A stretch of 64,000 nucleotides of DNA from Archangium violaceum. GTDB taxonomy: Bacteria; Myxococcota; Myxococcia; Myxococcales; Myxococcaceae. The position numbers were made by a program, and so were the translations under genes. How positions within the stretch are numbered: the first letter of the stretch is position 1; each line of letters starts with the position of its first letter. A model generated the notes under the pieces. It did no database searches. It was not told the origin of the DNA and saw nothing but the letters and a program-made list of their open reading frames with translations. Below are positions 53,470 through 62,027 of the stretch, piece by piece. The DNA is taken from assembly GCF_016859125.1 (NCBI RefSeq), contig NZ_CP069338.1, positions 9,923,501-9,987,500 on the forward strand, read 5' to 3'.

Positions 53470-54605
53470 GTCACCCCCCGGCACGCAAGCCCTACGCCGT
53501 CTACGCCATCACCCTGCACGGGTTGGGCATCGCCGAGCGGCTCCTCGCGGGACTGCCCGGCGCGGAGCTCTACGTCTCCGAGAAGCTCATGGCCAAGGCT
53601 CCCGCGGGCGCCCTGCCCATGCCGCTGCCCATGGGGCCCACCCTGTCGCGCACCTTCACCGCCTACGACTGCCACGTCTTCATCATCAGCGTGGGCGCGG
53701 TGGTGCGGATGATCGCGCCGCTGCTCGCGGACAAGAAGGTGGACCCGGCCGTGGTGTGCGTCGACGACGCCGCCCGCTTCTCCATCTGCGTGCTGTCGGG
53801 ACACGTGGGCCGGGGCAATGCCTTCACCGAGCGGGTGGCTGGCGTGCTCGGCTCCACTCCCGTCGTCACCACCGCCTCGGATGTGCGGGGCACCCTCACG
53901 GTGGACATCCTCGGGCGGGAGCTCGGCTGGCGGTTGGATGACCTGGAGCGCAACGTCACGCGCGGCTGCGCCGCGGTGGTGAACGAGACCCCGGTGCTCT
54001 TCGTCCAGGAGGCCGGCGAGCCCACGTGGTGGCCAGAGGACAAGCCGCTGCCTCCGGGCGTGCGGTATGCGCGGAGCCTCGACGGCGTGGACCCGAAGGC
54101 ATGGGAGATCCTCCTCATCGCCACCGATCGGGACATCCGCGAGACCCACCGTGCCCACTGGGAGAACGCGGTCATCTACCGGCCTCGCAGCCTCGTGCTG
54201 GGAATTGGTTGCGATCGTGGCACCCCGGAGGAGTTGGTGGAGCGGGGCGTGACCCAACTGCTCGCCCAGGCGCTCCTGTCCCCCGCCTCGGTGAAGGCCG
54301 TGGCCACCGTGGACCTGAAGGCGGACGAGCCGGCACTGCTGGCGCTGTGCCAGAAACATGGCTGGGCGCTCCAGACGTACACGGCCGCCGAGCTGGACGC
54401 GGTACCCGTCCCGACTCCATCGGAGACGGTGAAGAAGCACGTGGGCACCCGTGGCGTCGCCGAGCCGTCGGCACTGCTCGCCTCCGGGGCCACCGAGTTG
54501 CTCGTGCGCAAGCAGATCTACACCGAGCCCGGCGCCGGACGCTCCATGACGTTCGCCGTCGCACGCATCCCCCACTCTCCCCGAAAGGAGTCCGTCCATG
54601 TCTAG
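53466..54605 (+). CDS. cbiG: Cobalt-precorrin-5A hydrolase
   Basis: 379 residues from the GTG at 53466. CbiG opens the delta-lactone of cobalt-precorrin-5A and releases acetaldehyde in the anaerobic route. N-terminal domain: VFIISVGAVVRMIAPLLADK, VVCVDDAARFSICVLSGHVG and GNAFTERVAGVLGSTPVVTT; C-terminal domain: SLVLGIGCDRGTPEELVE and VATVDLKADEPALLAL, ending FPA-like text AEPSALLASGATELLVRKQI. Both the hydrolase halves are present. Overlaps cbiH by 8 bp. Confidence 0.95.
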   Translation: MSHPPARKPYAVYAITLHGLGIAERLLAGLPGAELYVSEKLMAKAPAGALPMPLPMGPTLSRTFTAYDCHVFIISVGAVVRMIAPLLADKKVDPAVVCVDDAARFSICVLSGHVGRGNAFTERVAGVLGSTPVVTTASDVRGTLTVDILGRELGWRLDDLERNVTRGCAAVVNETPVLFVQEAGEPTWWPEDKPLPPGVRYARSLDGVDPKAWEILLIATDRDIRETHRAHWENAVIYRPRSLVLGIGCDRGTPEELVERGVTQLLAQALLSPASVKAVATVDLKADEPALLALCQKHGWALQTYTAAELDAVPVPTPSETVKKHVGTRGVAEPSALLASGATELLVRKQIYTEPGAGRSMTFAVARIPHSPRKESVHV

Positions 54606-55431
54606 CGGAGGAGTCCTGTCCCTCGTCGGAATCGGCCCCGGCGATGGGGCCCACGCCACCCCCGCCGCCCTGGAGGCCATCCGCGAGGCCCAGGTCGTGG
54701 TGGGCTACCGCACCTACGTCAAGCTCGTGCGCCACCTGATCGAAGGCAAGGAGGTGGTGCAGACGGGCATGACGGAGGAGATTGGCCGGGCCCGCTCGGC
54801 GGTGGAGCGCGCCAGGGCCGGTGCCAACGTGGCGCTCATCTCCTCGGGAGACGCGGGGGTCTACGGCATGGCGGGGCTCGTCTTCGAGGTGCTGCGGGAC
54901 ATCGGTTGGAAGCGTGGTGATGCCCCCACCCTCCGGCTGATCCCCGGCATCACCGCGGCCAACTCCTGCGCGTCGCGCGTGGGGGCCCCACTGGTCCACG
55001 ACAGCTGCACCATCTCCCTGTCGGACCTGCTCACCCCCTGGCCCGTCATCGCCAAACGCATCGACGCGGCCGCATCCGCCGACTTCGTCATCTCCCTCTA
55101 CAACCCCGCCAGTGGGCGGCGCACCCGGCAGATCGTGGAGGCCCACTCCATCATCCGCCGCTACCGCGAGGGCACCACCCCGGTGGCGCTGGTGAAGGGC
55201 GCCTACCGCGAGGCGGAGAAGGTGGTGATGACCGATCTCGATCACTTCCTGGACTACGAGATCGGCATGCTCACCACCGTCATCGTGGGCAACTCCCACA
55301 CGTTCCTCTTCGAGGGCTACATGGTGACGCCCCGAGGCTACACGCGGAAGTACACGCTGGAGGGAGACGTGCTGCCGGGACAGATGCCGGGCCGCTCGCT
55401 CGTTCTCCAGAACCAGAAGGAGGAGGTCTAG
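54598..55431 (+). CDS. cbiH: Cobalt-precorrin-3 C17-methyltransferase
   Basis: 277 residues. CbiH methylates C17 with ring contraction. The SAM-binding VGIGPGDGAHATPAALEAIR, ALISSGDAGVYGMAGLVFEV and LYNPASGRRTRQIVEA are diagnostic of CbiH/CobJ, as is MVTPRGYTRKY near the end. The last 25 residues (LEGDVLPGQMPGRSLVLQNQ) extend beyond the usual methylase fold. The next gene begins 2 bp later. Confidence 0.94.
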   Translation: MSSGGVLSLVGIGPGDGAHATPAALEAIREAQVVVGYRTYVKLVRHLIEGKEVVQTGMTEEIGRARSAVERARAGANVALISSGDAGVYGMAGLVFEVLRDIGWKRGDAPTLRLIPGITAANSCASRVGAPLVHDSCTISLSDLLTPWPVIAKRIDAAASADFVISLYNPASGRRTRQIVEAHSIIRRYREGTTPVALVKGAYREAEKVVMTDLDHFLDYEIGMLTTVIVGNSHTFLFEGYMVTPRGYTRKYTLEGDVLPGQMPGRSLVLQNQKEEV

Positions 55432-55433
55432 TC

Positions 55434-55829
55434 ATGGCACGCGTGGGACGTCTGGCCGGAGCGCTGCTCGCCTCCACCGAGGGAGCCTTCTTCCTGGTGG
55501 GAGATCTCAAGGAGCCGTGTGACTGGGCGAAGGCGGGCTTCGAGCCCCCTGCTCAAGTTCCCGGGGCGGAGCTGCCCTTCGTGCGCCTCTCGCCGGTGCG
55601 CCCGGTGGAGGTGGCTCCGCCGCTGTTGGTGGTGGAGCTCGAGGGCGAGGCCCTGGCGCGGTTGCTCTTCGAGCGTCTGGTCATCCGCCGCAATGGCTCG
55701 GTGTCGGAGCGGCTGTGGCGGCTCGTCACCGAGCACGAGGCCCGGCCGGAGACGGACGCTCGTTGGTTGGCGCAGGTCCCCGGACACGTCTGGGAGTTGG
55801 TGCGCGACTCCGTCCTGCGCTGCTCCTGA
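55434..55829 (+). CDS. Unknown protein between cbiH and cbiF
   Basis: 131 residues, no signal peptide, membrane segment or recognisable motif. Text includes AGALLASTEGAFFLVGDLKE, ELPFVRLSPVRPVEVAPPLL, VVELEGEALARLLFERLVIR and a basic helical C-terminus. Cysteines occur at positions 29 and 130 only. It is packed between two methylase genes (2 bp and 10 bp away) with its own ribosome-binding site, so it is almost certainly co-translated with corrin enzymes. A real gene by context; I recognise no family. Confidence 0.7.
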   Translation: MARVGRLAGALLASTEGAFFLVGDLKEPCDWAKAGFEPPAQVPGAELPFVRLSPVRPVEVAPPLLVVELEGEALARLLFERLVIRRNGSVSERLWRLVTEHEARPETDARWLAQVPGHVWELVRDSVLRCS

Positions 55830-55839
55830 GGAGAAGACA

Positions 55840-56607
55840 ATGAAGGTCTACATCATCGGTGCGGGACCTGGAGATCCGAAGCTCATCACCGTGCGCGGGG
55901 CGGAGCTCGTCGAGCAGTGCCCCGTGGTGCTCTACACCGGCTCGCTCGTTCCGCAGGCCGTCATCGCCCGCGCCCGCCCTGGGGCCCGCGTGCTCGACTC
56001 CTCGTCGATGACGCTCGATCAGATCATCGACGTCTTCAAGGAGGCCCAGGCGGCGGATCACGACGTGGCCCGCGTGCACACGGGAGATCCCTCCATCTTC
56101 GGCTCCACCGCCGAGCAGATCCGCAGGCTCCAGGAGCTCGGCATCGACTACGAGATCATCCCGGGCGTCTCCTCCTTCACCGCAGCGGCCGCGGTGCTGG
56201 GCAAGGAGCTGACGCTGCCGGAGCTGTCCCAGACGGTCATCGTCACCCGGGCCGAGGGACGCACCCTCATGCCGGAGGGAGAGAAGCTGGAGGACCTGGC
56301 GCGCCATCGTGCCACCCTGGCGCTCTTCCTCAGCGCGGGGCTCATCCGCGACGTCGTGGAGCGGCTGCTGCCCTCCTACGGGCCGGACTGCCCGGTCGCC
56401 GTGGTGCAGAAGGCCACCTGGCCGGATCAGAAGGTGGTGCGCGGCACCCTGGCGGACATCGGTGACAAGGTGCGCGCCGAGCGCATCAACGCCACCGCGA
56501 TGATCCTGGTGGGCGAGGTGCTGGAGGCGAAGGACTTCGCCAACTCGCGCCTGTACGACCCGACCTTCACCCACCGCTTCCGCAGGGGAACGGACGATGC
56601 ACGCTGA
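55840..56607 (+). CDS. cbiF: Cobalt-precorrin-4 C11-methyltransferase
   Basis: 255 residues from the ATG at 55840, preceded by tgaggagaag. Methylates C11. SAM-site and family text: VYIIGAGPGDPKLITVRGAE, VLYTGSLVPQAV, ARVHTGDPSIFGSTAEQIRR, EIIPGVSSFTAAAAVLGKEL and LPELSQTVIVTRAEGRTLMP, which together identify CbiF/CobM. It overlaps the following fused gene by 11 bp. Confidence 0.95.
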   Translation: MKVYIIGAGPGDPKLITVRGAELVEQCPVVLYTGSLVPQAVIARARPGARVLDSSSMTLDQIIDVFKEAQAADHDVARVHTGDPSIFGSTAEQIRRLQELGIDYEIIPGVSSFTAAAAVLGKELTLPELSQTVIVTRAEGRTLMPEGEKLEDLARHRATLALFLSAGLIRDVVERLLPSYGPDCPVAVVQKATWPDQKVVRGTLADIGDKVRAERINATAMILVGEVLEAKDFANSRLYDPTFTHRFRRGTDDAR

Positions 56608-57931
56608 CCGTCCACGGCGCATTGCCATCACCGGCTCGGCCGGCGTGGGAAAGACGACGCTGGTGCACGCGCTGAGCCTCCGCCTCGGGCTGCCTGTCGT
56701 CCCCGAGGAGACGCGAGAGCTCATCACTCGCACCGGGAAGCGTCTGGAGGAGCTGCCCATGCCCGAGCGTGCGAACGTCCTCCGGGAGCTGTGGTCCACG
56801 CGCCGGGTGCGAGAGGCGGATCGGCGCGAGGGCTTCGTGGCGGACAACTGCGTCGCGGACTTCGCCGCCTATGCGCTCCAGCATGGGTGCTCGGAGCTCT
56901 TCCCGGACTTCTCCCAGACGCCGGCCCTCGTGGCTCACTACGACGCCGTCTTCGTCCTTCCCTGGGGCGCCCTGCCCTACGAGCGGGACGGAGTCCGCGG
57001 AGACAGCCCCATGGACGAGCTGCGCTACCAGCTCGTCCTCGAGTCGCTCCTGCGCCGCTCCATCCCCGCGTCGCGGTTGCACTTCATTCCGGACTCCTGC
57101 ACCTCTCTGGAGGAGCGGGTGCGCTTCTGCGAGGAGACCCTCGGGCGCTCGCCGGACAAGGAGCGGGGCGGCTTCGTGACCCTGGTCGGTGCGGGGCCGG
57201 GAGATCCGGGGCTGCTCACCGTGCGCGCGAAGGCGTTGCTGCAACAGGCGGAAGTAGTGGCCTACGACGCCCTCATTCCTCCGGCGGTGCTCGCGGAGAT
57301 CGGCCCCCAGGCGGAGCGCATCCTCGTGGGCCACCGCAACCAGGGCGCCACCCAGGCCGGCTATCGGCTGCACCCGGCGGTGCTCGAGCAGGCCCGTGCC
57401 GGGCGGCACGTGGTGCGGCTGAAGCAGGGAGATCCGTTCATCTTCGGACGGGGTGGCGAGGAGGCGGAGGAGCTGCTCGAGGCGGGCATCCCCTACGAGG
57501 TGGTTCCAGGCGTCTCGTCCGCGCTCGGAGCCGCGGCCTACGCCGGCATCCCGCTGACGCACCGGGAGCACGCCTCCGACGTCTCCTTCGTCACCGGGCA
57601 CGACATCGAGGGGCCCCGGAGCCACACCTGCTGGGAGAAGCTGGGCGCCGCTGGAGGCACGCTGGTGCTCTTCATGGCCACGCGGAAGCTGGAGGCCAAC
57701 CTGGCCCGGCTGGTGGAGTGTGGACGCAGCCCCCAGACGCCCGCGGCCTACATCGCCTCGGCCACCACGCCCGAGCAGGTCGTGTTGGTGGGCACGCTGG
57801 AAACGCTCGCCGCGCAGGTGCGGGAGCGCAACGCGTTGGGACCTCCGGCCCTGGTGGTGGTCGGTGACGTGGTTCGGTTGCGCGAGCGCCTCGCCTGGTT
57901 CGAGCGGCGAGCACACGGGAGCGGGACATGA
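56597..57931 (+). CDS. cobA: P-loop NTPase fused to uroporphyrinogen-III C-methyltransferase
   Basis: 444 residues, about 190 longer than a plain SUMT. Residues 8-185 form a small P-loop domain: Walker A GSAGVGKTT (13-21), PEETRELI, FVADNCVADFAAYAL with a possible Walker B-like acidic pair, YDAVFVLPWG and FIPDSCTSLEERV; it resembles nucleoside or NadR-type kinases and AAA_28 proteins. Residues 192-435 are SUMT: TLVGAGPGDPGLLTVRAKAL, RLKQGDPFIFGRGGEEAEEL and VVPGVSSALGAAAYAGIPLT, which makes precorrin-2 from uroporphyrinogen III. The substrate of the kinase-like domain is unknown. Overlaps cbiF (11 bp) and cobO (4 bp). Confidence 0.9.
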   Translation: MHADRPRRIAITGSAGVGKTTLVHALSLRLGLPVVPEETRELITRTGKRLEELPMPERANVLRELWSTRRVREADRREGFVADNCVADFAAYALQHGCSELFPDFSQTPALVAHYDAVFVLPWGALPYERDGVRGDSPMDELRYQLVLESLLRRSIPASRLHFIPDSCTSLEERVRFCEETLGRSPDKERGGFVTLVGAGPGDPGLLTVRAKALLQQAEVVAYDALIPPAVLAEIGPQAERILVGHRNQGATQAGYRLHPAVLEQARAGRHVVRLKQGDPFIFGRGGEEAEELLEAGIPYEVVPGVSSALGAAAYAGIPLTHREHASDVSFVTGHDIEGPRSHTCWEKLGAAGGTLVLFMATRKLEANLARLVECGRSPQTPAAYIASATTPEQVVLVGTLETLAAQVRERNALGPPALVVVGDVVRLRERLAWFERRAHGSGT

Positions 57932-58458
57932 GCGCGAAGACACCCAGGGGATTGCTGGTCGTCTACACGGGGGATGGCAAGGGGAAGACCACCGCCGCGC
58001 TCGGGGTGGTGTTCCGCGCGCTGGGCCGGGGCATGAAGCCCGCGGTGGTGCAGTTCATCAAGGGCAAGTGGAAGACGGGCGAGCGCACCTTCGCGGAGAC
58101 GCTGCCGGGCCTCGTCTTCCTCACCATGGGCCGGGGCTTCACCTGGGAGAGCGAGGACCTCTCCCGGGACAAGCGGGCCGCCCAGGAGGCGTGGGCCGAG
58201 GCCCGGCGCCTGATGACGAGCGGCGAGCACGAGGTGGTGGTGCTCGATGAGCTGACGTACGTCATCAACTACGGCTTCGTCCCCGTGGAGGAGGTGCTGG
58301 AGGCACTGTCGGCACGGCCCTCTCACGTGCATGTGATCATCACCGGCCGCTCCGCCCCGGAGCCGCTGATGGCCGCCGCGGAGCTCGTCACCGAGATGAA
58401 GTGCGTGCGCCATCCCTTCGAGAAGGGCGTTCCCGCCCAGGTGGGGCTCGACTTCTGA
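57928..58458 (+). CDS. cobO: Corrinoid adenosyltransferase
   Basis: 176 residues. CobO/BtuR/CobA-type ATP:corrinoid adenosyltransferase attaches the 5'-deoxyadenosyl ligand to reduced cobalt. Walker A GDGKGKTTAALG (15-26), then VVQFIKGKWKTGERTF, VVVLDELTYVINYGFV and VHVIITGRSAPEPL. Length and motif order are normal. Named cobO to avoid confusion with the methyltransferase cobA. Confidence 0.95.
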   Translation: MSAKTPRGLLVVYTGDGKGKTTAALGVVFRALGRGMKPAVVQFIKGKWKTGERTFAETLPGLVFLTMGRGFTWESEDLSRDKRAAQEAWAEARRLMTSGEHEVVVLDELTYVINYGFVPVEEVLEALSARPSHVHVIITGRSAPEPLMAAAELVTEMKCVRHPFEKGVPAQVGLDF

Positions 58459-59849
58459 TGGACGGCACTCCTCACATTCCCCGGCTGGTGGTCGCGGGCA
58501 CCGCCAGCGGCGTGGGCAAGACGACGGTCATGGTGGCCCTCACCCGGGCGCTCCAGGCACGCGGCCTGAAGGTGGCCACCTTCAAGTGCGGCCCGGACTA
58601 CCTCGATCCGAGCTACCACGCGCGCACCACCCAGGCGCCGTGCCACAACCTCGACGGCTGGCTGATGGGCCGCGATGCCGTCATCTCCACCTTCCGCCAT
58701 GCCAGCCAGGGCTGCGACGTGGCCCTCATCGAAGGCGTGATGGGGCTCTACGACGGGGCCTCGCCTGACTCGGAGGAAGGGTCAGCGGCGCAGGTGGCCA
58801 AGTGGTTGGCGGCGCCCGTGCTCGCGGTGGTGGACGCCTCGGGCATGGCGCGCACCATCGCCGCCATCGGCACCGGGCTGGCGGCCTTCGATCCGCAGCT
58901 GAAGTTGGCGGGCGTGTTCGCCAACCGCGTGGGGAGCCGCGGCCACCTGGAGCTGCTCCAGCGCGCGGCGCTCGGCACGGGAGTTCCGGTGGTGGGCGGG
59001 CTCCCCGAGCAGGAGGCGCTCACCTTCCCCGCGCGCCACCTGGGTCTCCTCACCGCCTCCGAGGAGAGCATTCCCACGCAGCGCCTCGACGCCTGGGGAG
59101 CGCTCCTCTCCGAGTGGAACGACGCGGCCACCTTCCTGCGCCTCGCCGGGGAAGCCCCCGCGCTGCCGGAGGCACCGGAGGAAGAACGCCGGCAGGCCCC
59201 CGTCACCTGCCGCATCGCGGTGGCGCAGGATGCCGCCTTCCACTTCTACTACGCGGACAACCTGCGGCGGCTCGAGCGGCTCGGCGCGCGGTGCGTGCCC
59301 TTCTCGCCGCTCTCGGACACGGCACTTCCGCCGGACGTGCATGCCCTTTATCTGGGAGGCGGCTATCCGGAGCTGCATGCGCGACAGCTGGCCGACAACC
59401 ATGCCATGCGCCGCGCCATCTCCGAGTTCTCCGCGCGAGGCGGCCCCATCTACGCCGAGTGCGGAGGGATGATGTACCTCAGCCAGGGTCTCCGCACGCT
59501 CGATGGCCAGGACTACCCCATGGTCGGGCTGGTGCCCGGGGTGGCGGTGATGGCGCCCAAGCTGCAGGCGCTCGGCTACGTGGAGGTGGAGACGACGGTG
59601 CGCACCGTACTGGGTGGCGCGGGGCTGCGCTTCCGCGGGCACCAGTTTCGCTACTCCACGTTGGAGGGAGTCCCCACCCACGGCGGAACCCTGCGCATCC
59701 GTCGGCGTCGCGGCGGCGTCACGCACACCGAGGGCTTCGGTCCGCCCAACGTGCTGGCCTCCTACGTCCACGCCCACTGGGCCTCCAATCCCCTGGTCGC
59801 CGAGGGGCTCGTGAGCTCCGCGCGCGCCTTCAAGGAGCAGCGGACATGA
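58458..59849 (+). CDS. cbiA: Cobyrinic acid a,c-diamide synthase
   Basis: 463 residues from the ATG at 58458, which shares one base with the cobO stop. Amidates the a and c side chains using glutamine and ATP. N-terminal ATPase part: VVAGTASGVGKTTVMVALTR, FKCGPDYLDPSYH, LIEGVMGLYDGASPDSEEGS; C-terminal glutaminase part: ALYLGGGYPELHARQLADN and IYAECGGMMYLSQGL with the nucleophile Cys, plus YVHAHWASNP carrying the catalytic His. Overlaps cbiZ by 4 bp. Confidence 0.96.
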   Translation: MDGTPHIPRLVVAGTASGVGKTTVMVALTRALQARGLKVATFKCGPDYLDPSYHARTTQAPCHNLDGWLMGRDAVISTFRHASQGCDVALIEGVMGLYDGASPDSEEGSAAQVAKWLAAPVLAVVDASGMARTIAAIGTGLAAFDPQLKLAGVFANRVGSRGHLELLQRAALGTGVPVVGGLPEQEALTFPARHLGLLTASEESIPTQRLDAWGALLSEWNDAATFLRLAGEAPALPEAPEEERRQAPVTCRIAVAQDAAFHFYYADNLRRLERLGARCVPFSPLSDTALPPDVHALYLGGGYPELHARQLADNHAMRRAISEFSARGGPIYAECGGMMYLSQGLRTLDGQDYPMVGLVPGVAVMAPKLQALGYVEVETTVRTVLGGAGLRFRGHQFRYSTLEGVPTHGGTLRIRRRRGGVTHTEGFGPPNVLASYVHAHWASNPLVAEGLVSSARAFKEQRT

Positions 59850-60532
59850 AGGCCGCCGTCGCCACGCCGGAGGTGGAAGCGCCCTCGCTGGAGGGAGGCG
59901 GGCGACTGCTGGTGGTGCGCTTCGACCGTCCGCACGCCGTCCTCTCCTGGGCCGTCATCAACGGAGGCCGTCGGCGCGCACGGGCGGTGGTGTGGCGGCA
60001 GGTGCGCGATGACGAGCTCGTCCCGGGAGTGGATCCGGTGGCCCTGCTCGCGGCGAGTCTCGGAGAGTCGTCCGAGGAGACGGTGGGCCTCCTCACCTCG
60101 CGAGACGTGTCCACCTTCGACGACGTGCGCCTTGCTTCCGGTGCGCTCTCGGCGCGCTGCGTGGCCACCGTGGGCCTGGGCAACGCGCTGGCGGCCGGAG
60201 ATGAGCCCGGGCCGCTGCGCAGCGTGGGCACCATCAACCTCCTGTGTCAGCTGTCCCGTCCCTTGTCTGAGGGGGCGCTGGTGGAGGCGGTGGCGCTGGC
60301 GGCCGAGGCCCGGACGGCGGCTCTCATGGAGGCACGTGTCCCCAGCCGCCGGTCACTGCGGGCGGCGACCGGAACGGGCACCGACTGCATCGTGGTGGCG
60401 GCGCCGGAGGGGCCCGGAGGCGAGACGTACGTGGGCAAGCACACCCGGCTCGGCAGCCTGTTGGGTGGCGCGGTGCGTGAGGCCACCTCGCGAGGCATAC
60501 GCCGGTGGCTGGAAGAGCGAGGTGTCCGGTGA
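59846..60532 (+). CDS. cbiZ: Adenosylcobinamide amidohydrolase
   Basis: 228 residues. CbiZ removes the aminopropanol arm from salvaged cobinamide or pseudocobalamin, returning adenosylcobyric acid. Family text: LLTSRDVSTFDDVRLASGAL, CVATVGLGNALAAGDEPGP, VGTINLLCQLSRPLSEGALV, AVALAAEARTAALMEARVPS and ATGTGTDCIVVAAPEGPGGE. Its place inside a de novo operon suggests both synthesis and remodelling of imported corrinoids. Overlaps cobU by 4 bp. Confidence 0.92.
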   Translation: MKAAVATPEVEAPSLEGGGRLLVVRFDRPHAVLSWAVINGGRRRARAVVWRQVRDDELVPGVDPVALLAASLGESSEETVGLLTSRDVSTFDDVRLASGALSARCVATVGLGNALAAGDEPGPLRSVGTINLLCQLSRPLSEGALVEAVALAAEARTAALMEARVPSRRSLRAATGTGTDCIVVAAPEGPGGETYVGKHTRLGSLLGGAVREATSRGIRRWLEERGVR

Positions 60533-61074
60533 GCGGAAGAATCATCCTGGTGGGCGGCGGTGTGCGCTGCGGCAAGAGCCGCTTCGCCCTAGAGCTGGCG
60601 CAGGCGATGGGACCACGGCGCACCTTCGTCGCCACCTCCGAGCCCTTCGATGACGAGATGCGCGAGCGCGCGCGTCGCCACCGTGAGGAGAGGACGGGCC
60701 GCTTCGAGACGGTGGAGGAGCCGCGCCGGTTGTGCGAGGTGCTGGAGGCGGACACGGCGGACGTGGCGGTGGTGGACTGCGTGACGCTGTGGCTGTCCAA
60801 CCTCCTGCTCCGGGGGGATGAACCGGAGGCCATCCTCGGCGAGGTGGATCGACTGGTGGGCGTGCTTCAGCGGCGGCGGAGCGCCACCATCCTGGTGACG
60901 AACGAGGTGGGAATGGGACTCGTCCCCGAGTCGCCGCTGGGACGCACCTTCCGCGACGTGAGTGGTGGAGCGCACCAACGCCTGGCGGCAGCGGCGGACG
61001 AGGTGTACTTCGGCGCGCTCGGGCTGCTGCTGCGGCTGAAGCCGGGGAGCCTGGTGGTGGGGGCCGCCGGATGA
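60529..61074 (+). CDS. cobU: Adenosylcobinamide kinase/guanylyltransferase
   Basis: 181 residues from the GTG at 60529. Phosphorylates the aminopropanol arm and adds GMP. P-loop LVGGGVRCGKSRFALELA (GGxRxGKS form), ATSEPFDDEMRERARRHREE with the guanylylated His region, VAVVDCVTLWLSNLLL as Walker B and ILVTNEVGMGLVPESPLGRT, all typical. Overlaps cbiZ and cbiB by 4 bp. Confidence 0.95.
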   Translation: MSGRIILVGGGVRCGKSRFALELAQAMGPRRTFVATSEPFDDEMRERARRHREERTGRFETVEEPRRLCEVLEADTADVAVVDCVTLWLSNLLLRGDEPEAILGEVDRLVGVLQRRRSATILVTNEVGMGLVPESPLGRTFRDVSGGAHQRLAAAADEVYFGALGLLLRLKPGSLVVGAAG

Positions 61075-62027
61075 TGCTGGACGGAGGAACGCACGCGGCG
61101 CTGGTGCTGGGGCTCGCGCTCGCGGTGGACCTCATCTGGGGCGAGCCGCCCACGCCGGTGCACCCCGTGGTGTGGATGGGCCGCCTGCAGCGGCGCCTGC
61201 GCCGGCTGGCACCCCGTGCGCCCCTTCCCGCGTTCCTCCATGGACTGGGAATGGCGATCACCGGACCCGTCGTCTTCGGACTCGGAAGCTGGGCACTGAT
61301 CCACCTCGTCTCTCCCTGGCCTCTCTTGCAGATCGCTCTGGAGGTGTACCTCCTCAAGAGCGCCTTCGCGGTGCGGGCCCTGGCCGAGGCGGGACTGGCC
61401 GTCTTCCACGCCCTGCACAAGGGGGATGATCCGGCGGCGCGCCTGGCCCTACGCAGCCTCGTGTCGCGCGACACCTCGGGCCTCGAGCCCCCGCTGCTGG
61501 CTGCGGCGGCGGTGGAGTCGGTGGCGGAGAACACCTCGGACTCGGTGGTGGCTCCCCTGCTCTTCTTCGCGGTGGCGGGAGTTCCCGGTGCGCTCGCCTA
61601 CCGGGCGGCCAATACGCTGGACGCGATGATTGGATATCGCGGCGAGCTGGAGTGGCTGGGCAAGGCCGCCGCCCGGCTGGACGACGTGCTCAACCTGGTG
61701 CCGGCGCGTCTGTCCGCGGCGCTCCTCGTGCTGGCGTGCGCGCTGTGTGGTGCCTCTCCCGCCCGGGCGGTGCTCTCCTGGTGGCGAGACGGCTCCGCCA
61801 CCGAGAGCCCCAACGCCGGCCGTCCCATGGCGGCGGTGGCCGGGGGCCTGGGCGTGGAGTTGGAGAAGGTGGGGCACTACCGGCTGGGAACGGGAGGACG
61901 CCAGCCGCGAGCGGAGGACATCCGCCGCGCGGTCTTCCTCATGGTCGCGGCCTCGCTGCTGGCCGCTGCGTTGACGGCCGCCTATGTCGGCGGGGAGGGA
62001 TTCCGTGTTGCCCTTGCCTCGCCCTGA
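61071..62027 (+). CDS. cbiB: Adenosylcobinamide-phosphate synthase
   Basis: 318 residues, four to five membrane helices. Joins cobyric acid to aminopropanol phosphate. Text: LALAVDLIWGEPPTPVHPVV, WMGRLQRRLRRL, DTSGLEPPLLAAAAVESVAE, NTSDSVVAPLLFFAVAGVPG and YRAANTLDAMIGYRGELEWL, all conserved in CbiB/CobD(P. denitrificans). Confidence 0.95.
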   Translation: MMLDGGTHAALVLGLALAVDLIWGEPPTPVHPVVWMGRLQRRLRRLAPRAPLPAFLHGLGMAITGPVVFGLGSWALIHLVSPWPLLQIALEVYLLKSAFAVRALAEAGLAVFHALHKGDDPAARLALRSLVSRDTSGLEPPLLAAAAVESVAENTSDSVVAPLLFFAVAGVPGALAYRAANTLDAMIGYRGELEWLGKAAARLDDVLNLVPARLSAALLVLACALCGASPARAVLSWWRDGSATESPNAGRPMAAVAGGLGVELEKVGHYRLGTGGRQPRAEDIRRAVFLMVAASLLAAALTAAYVGGEGFRVALASP

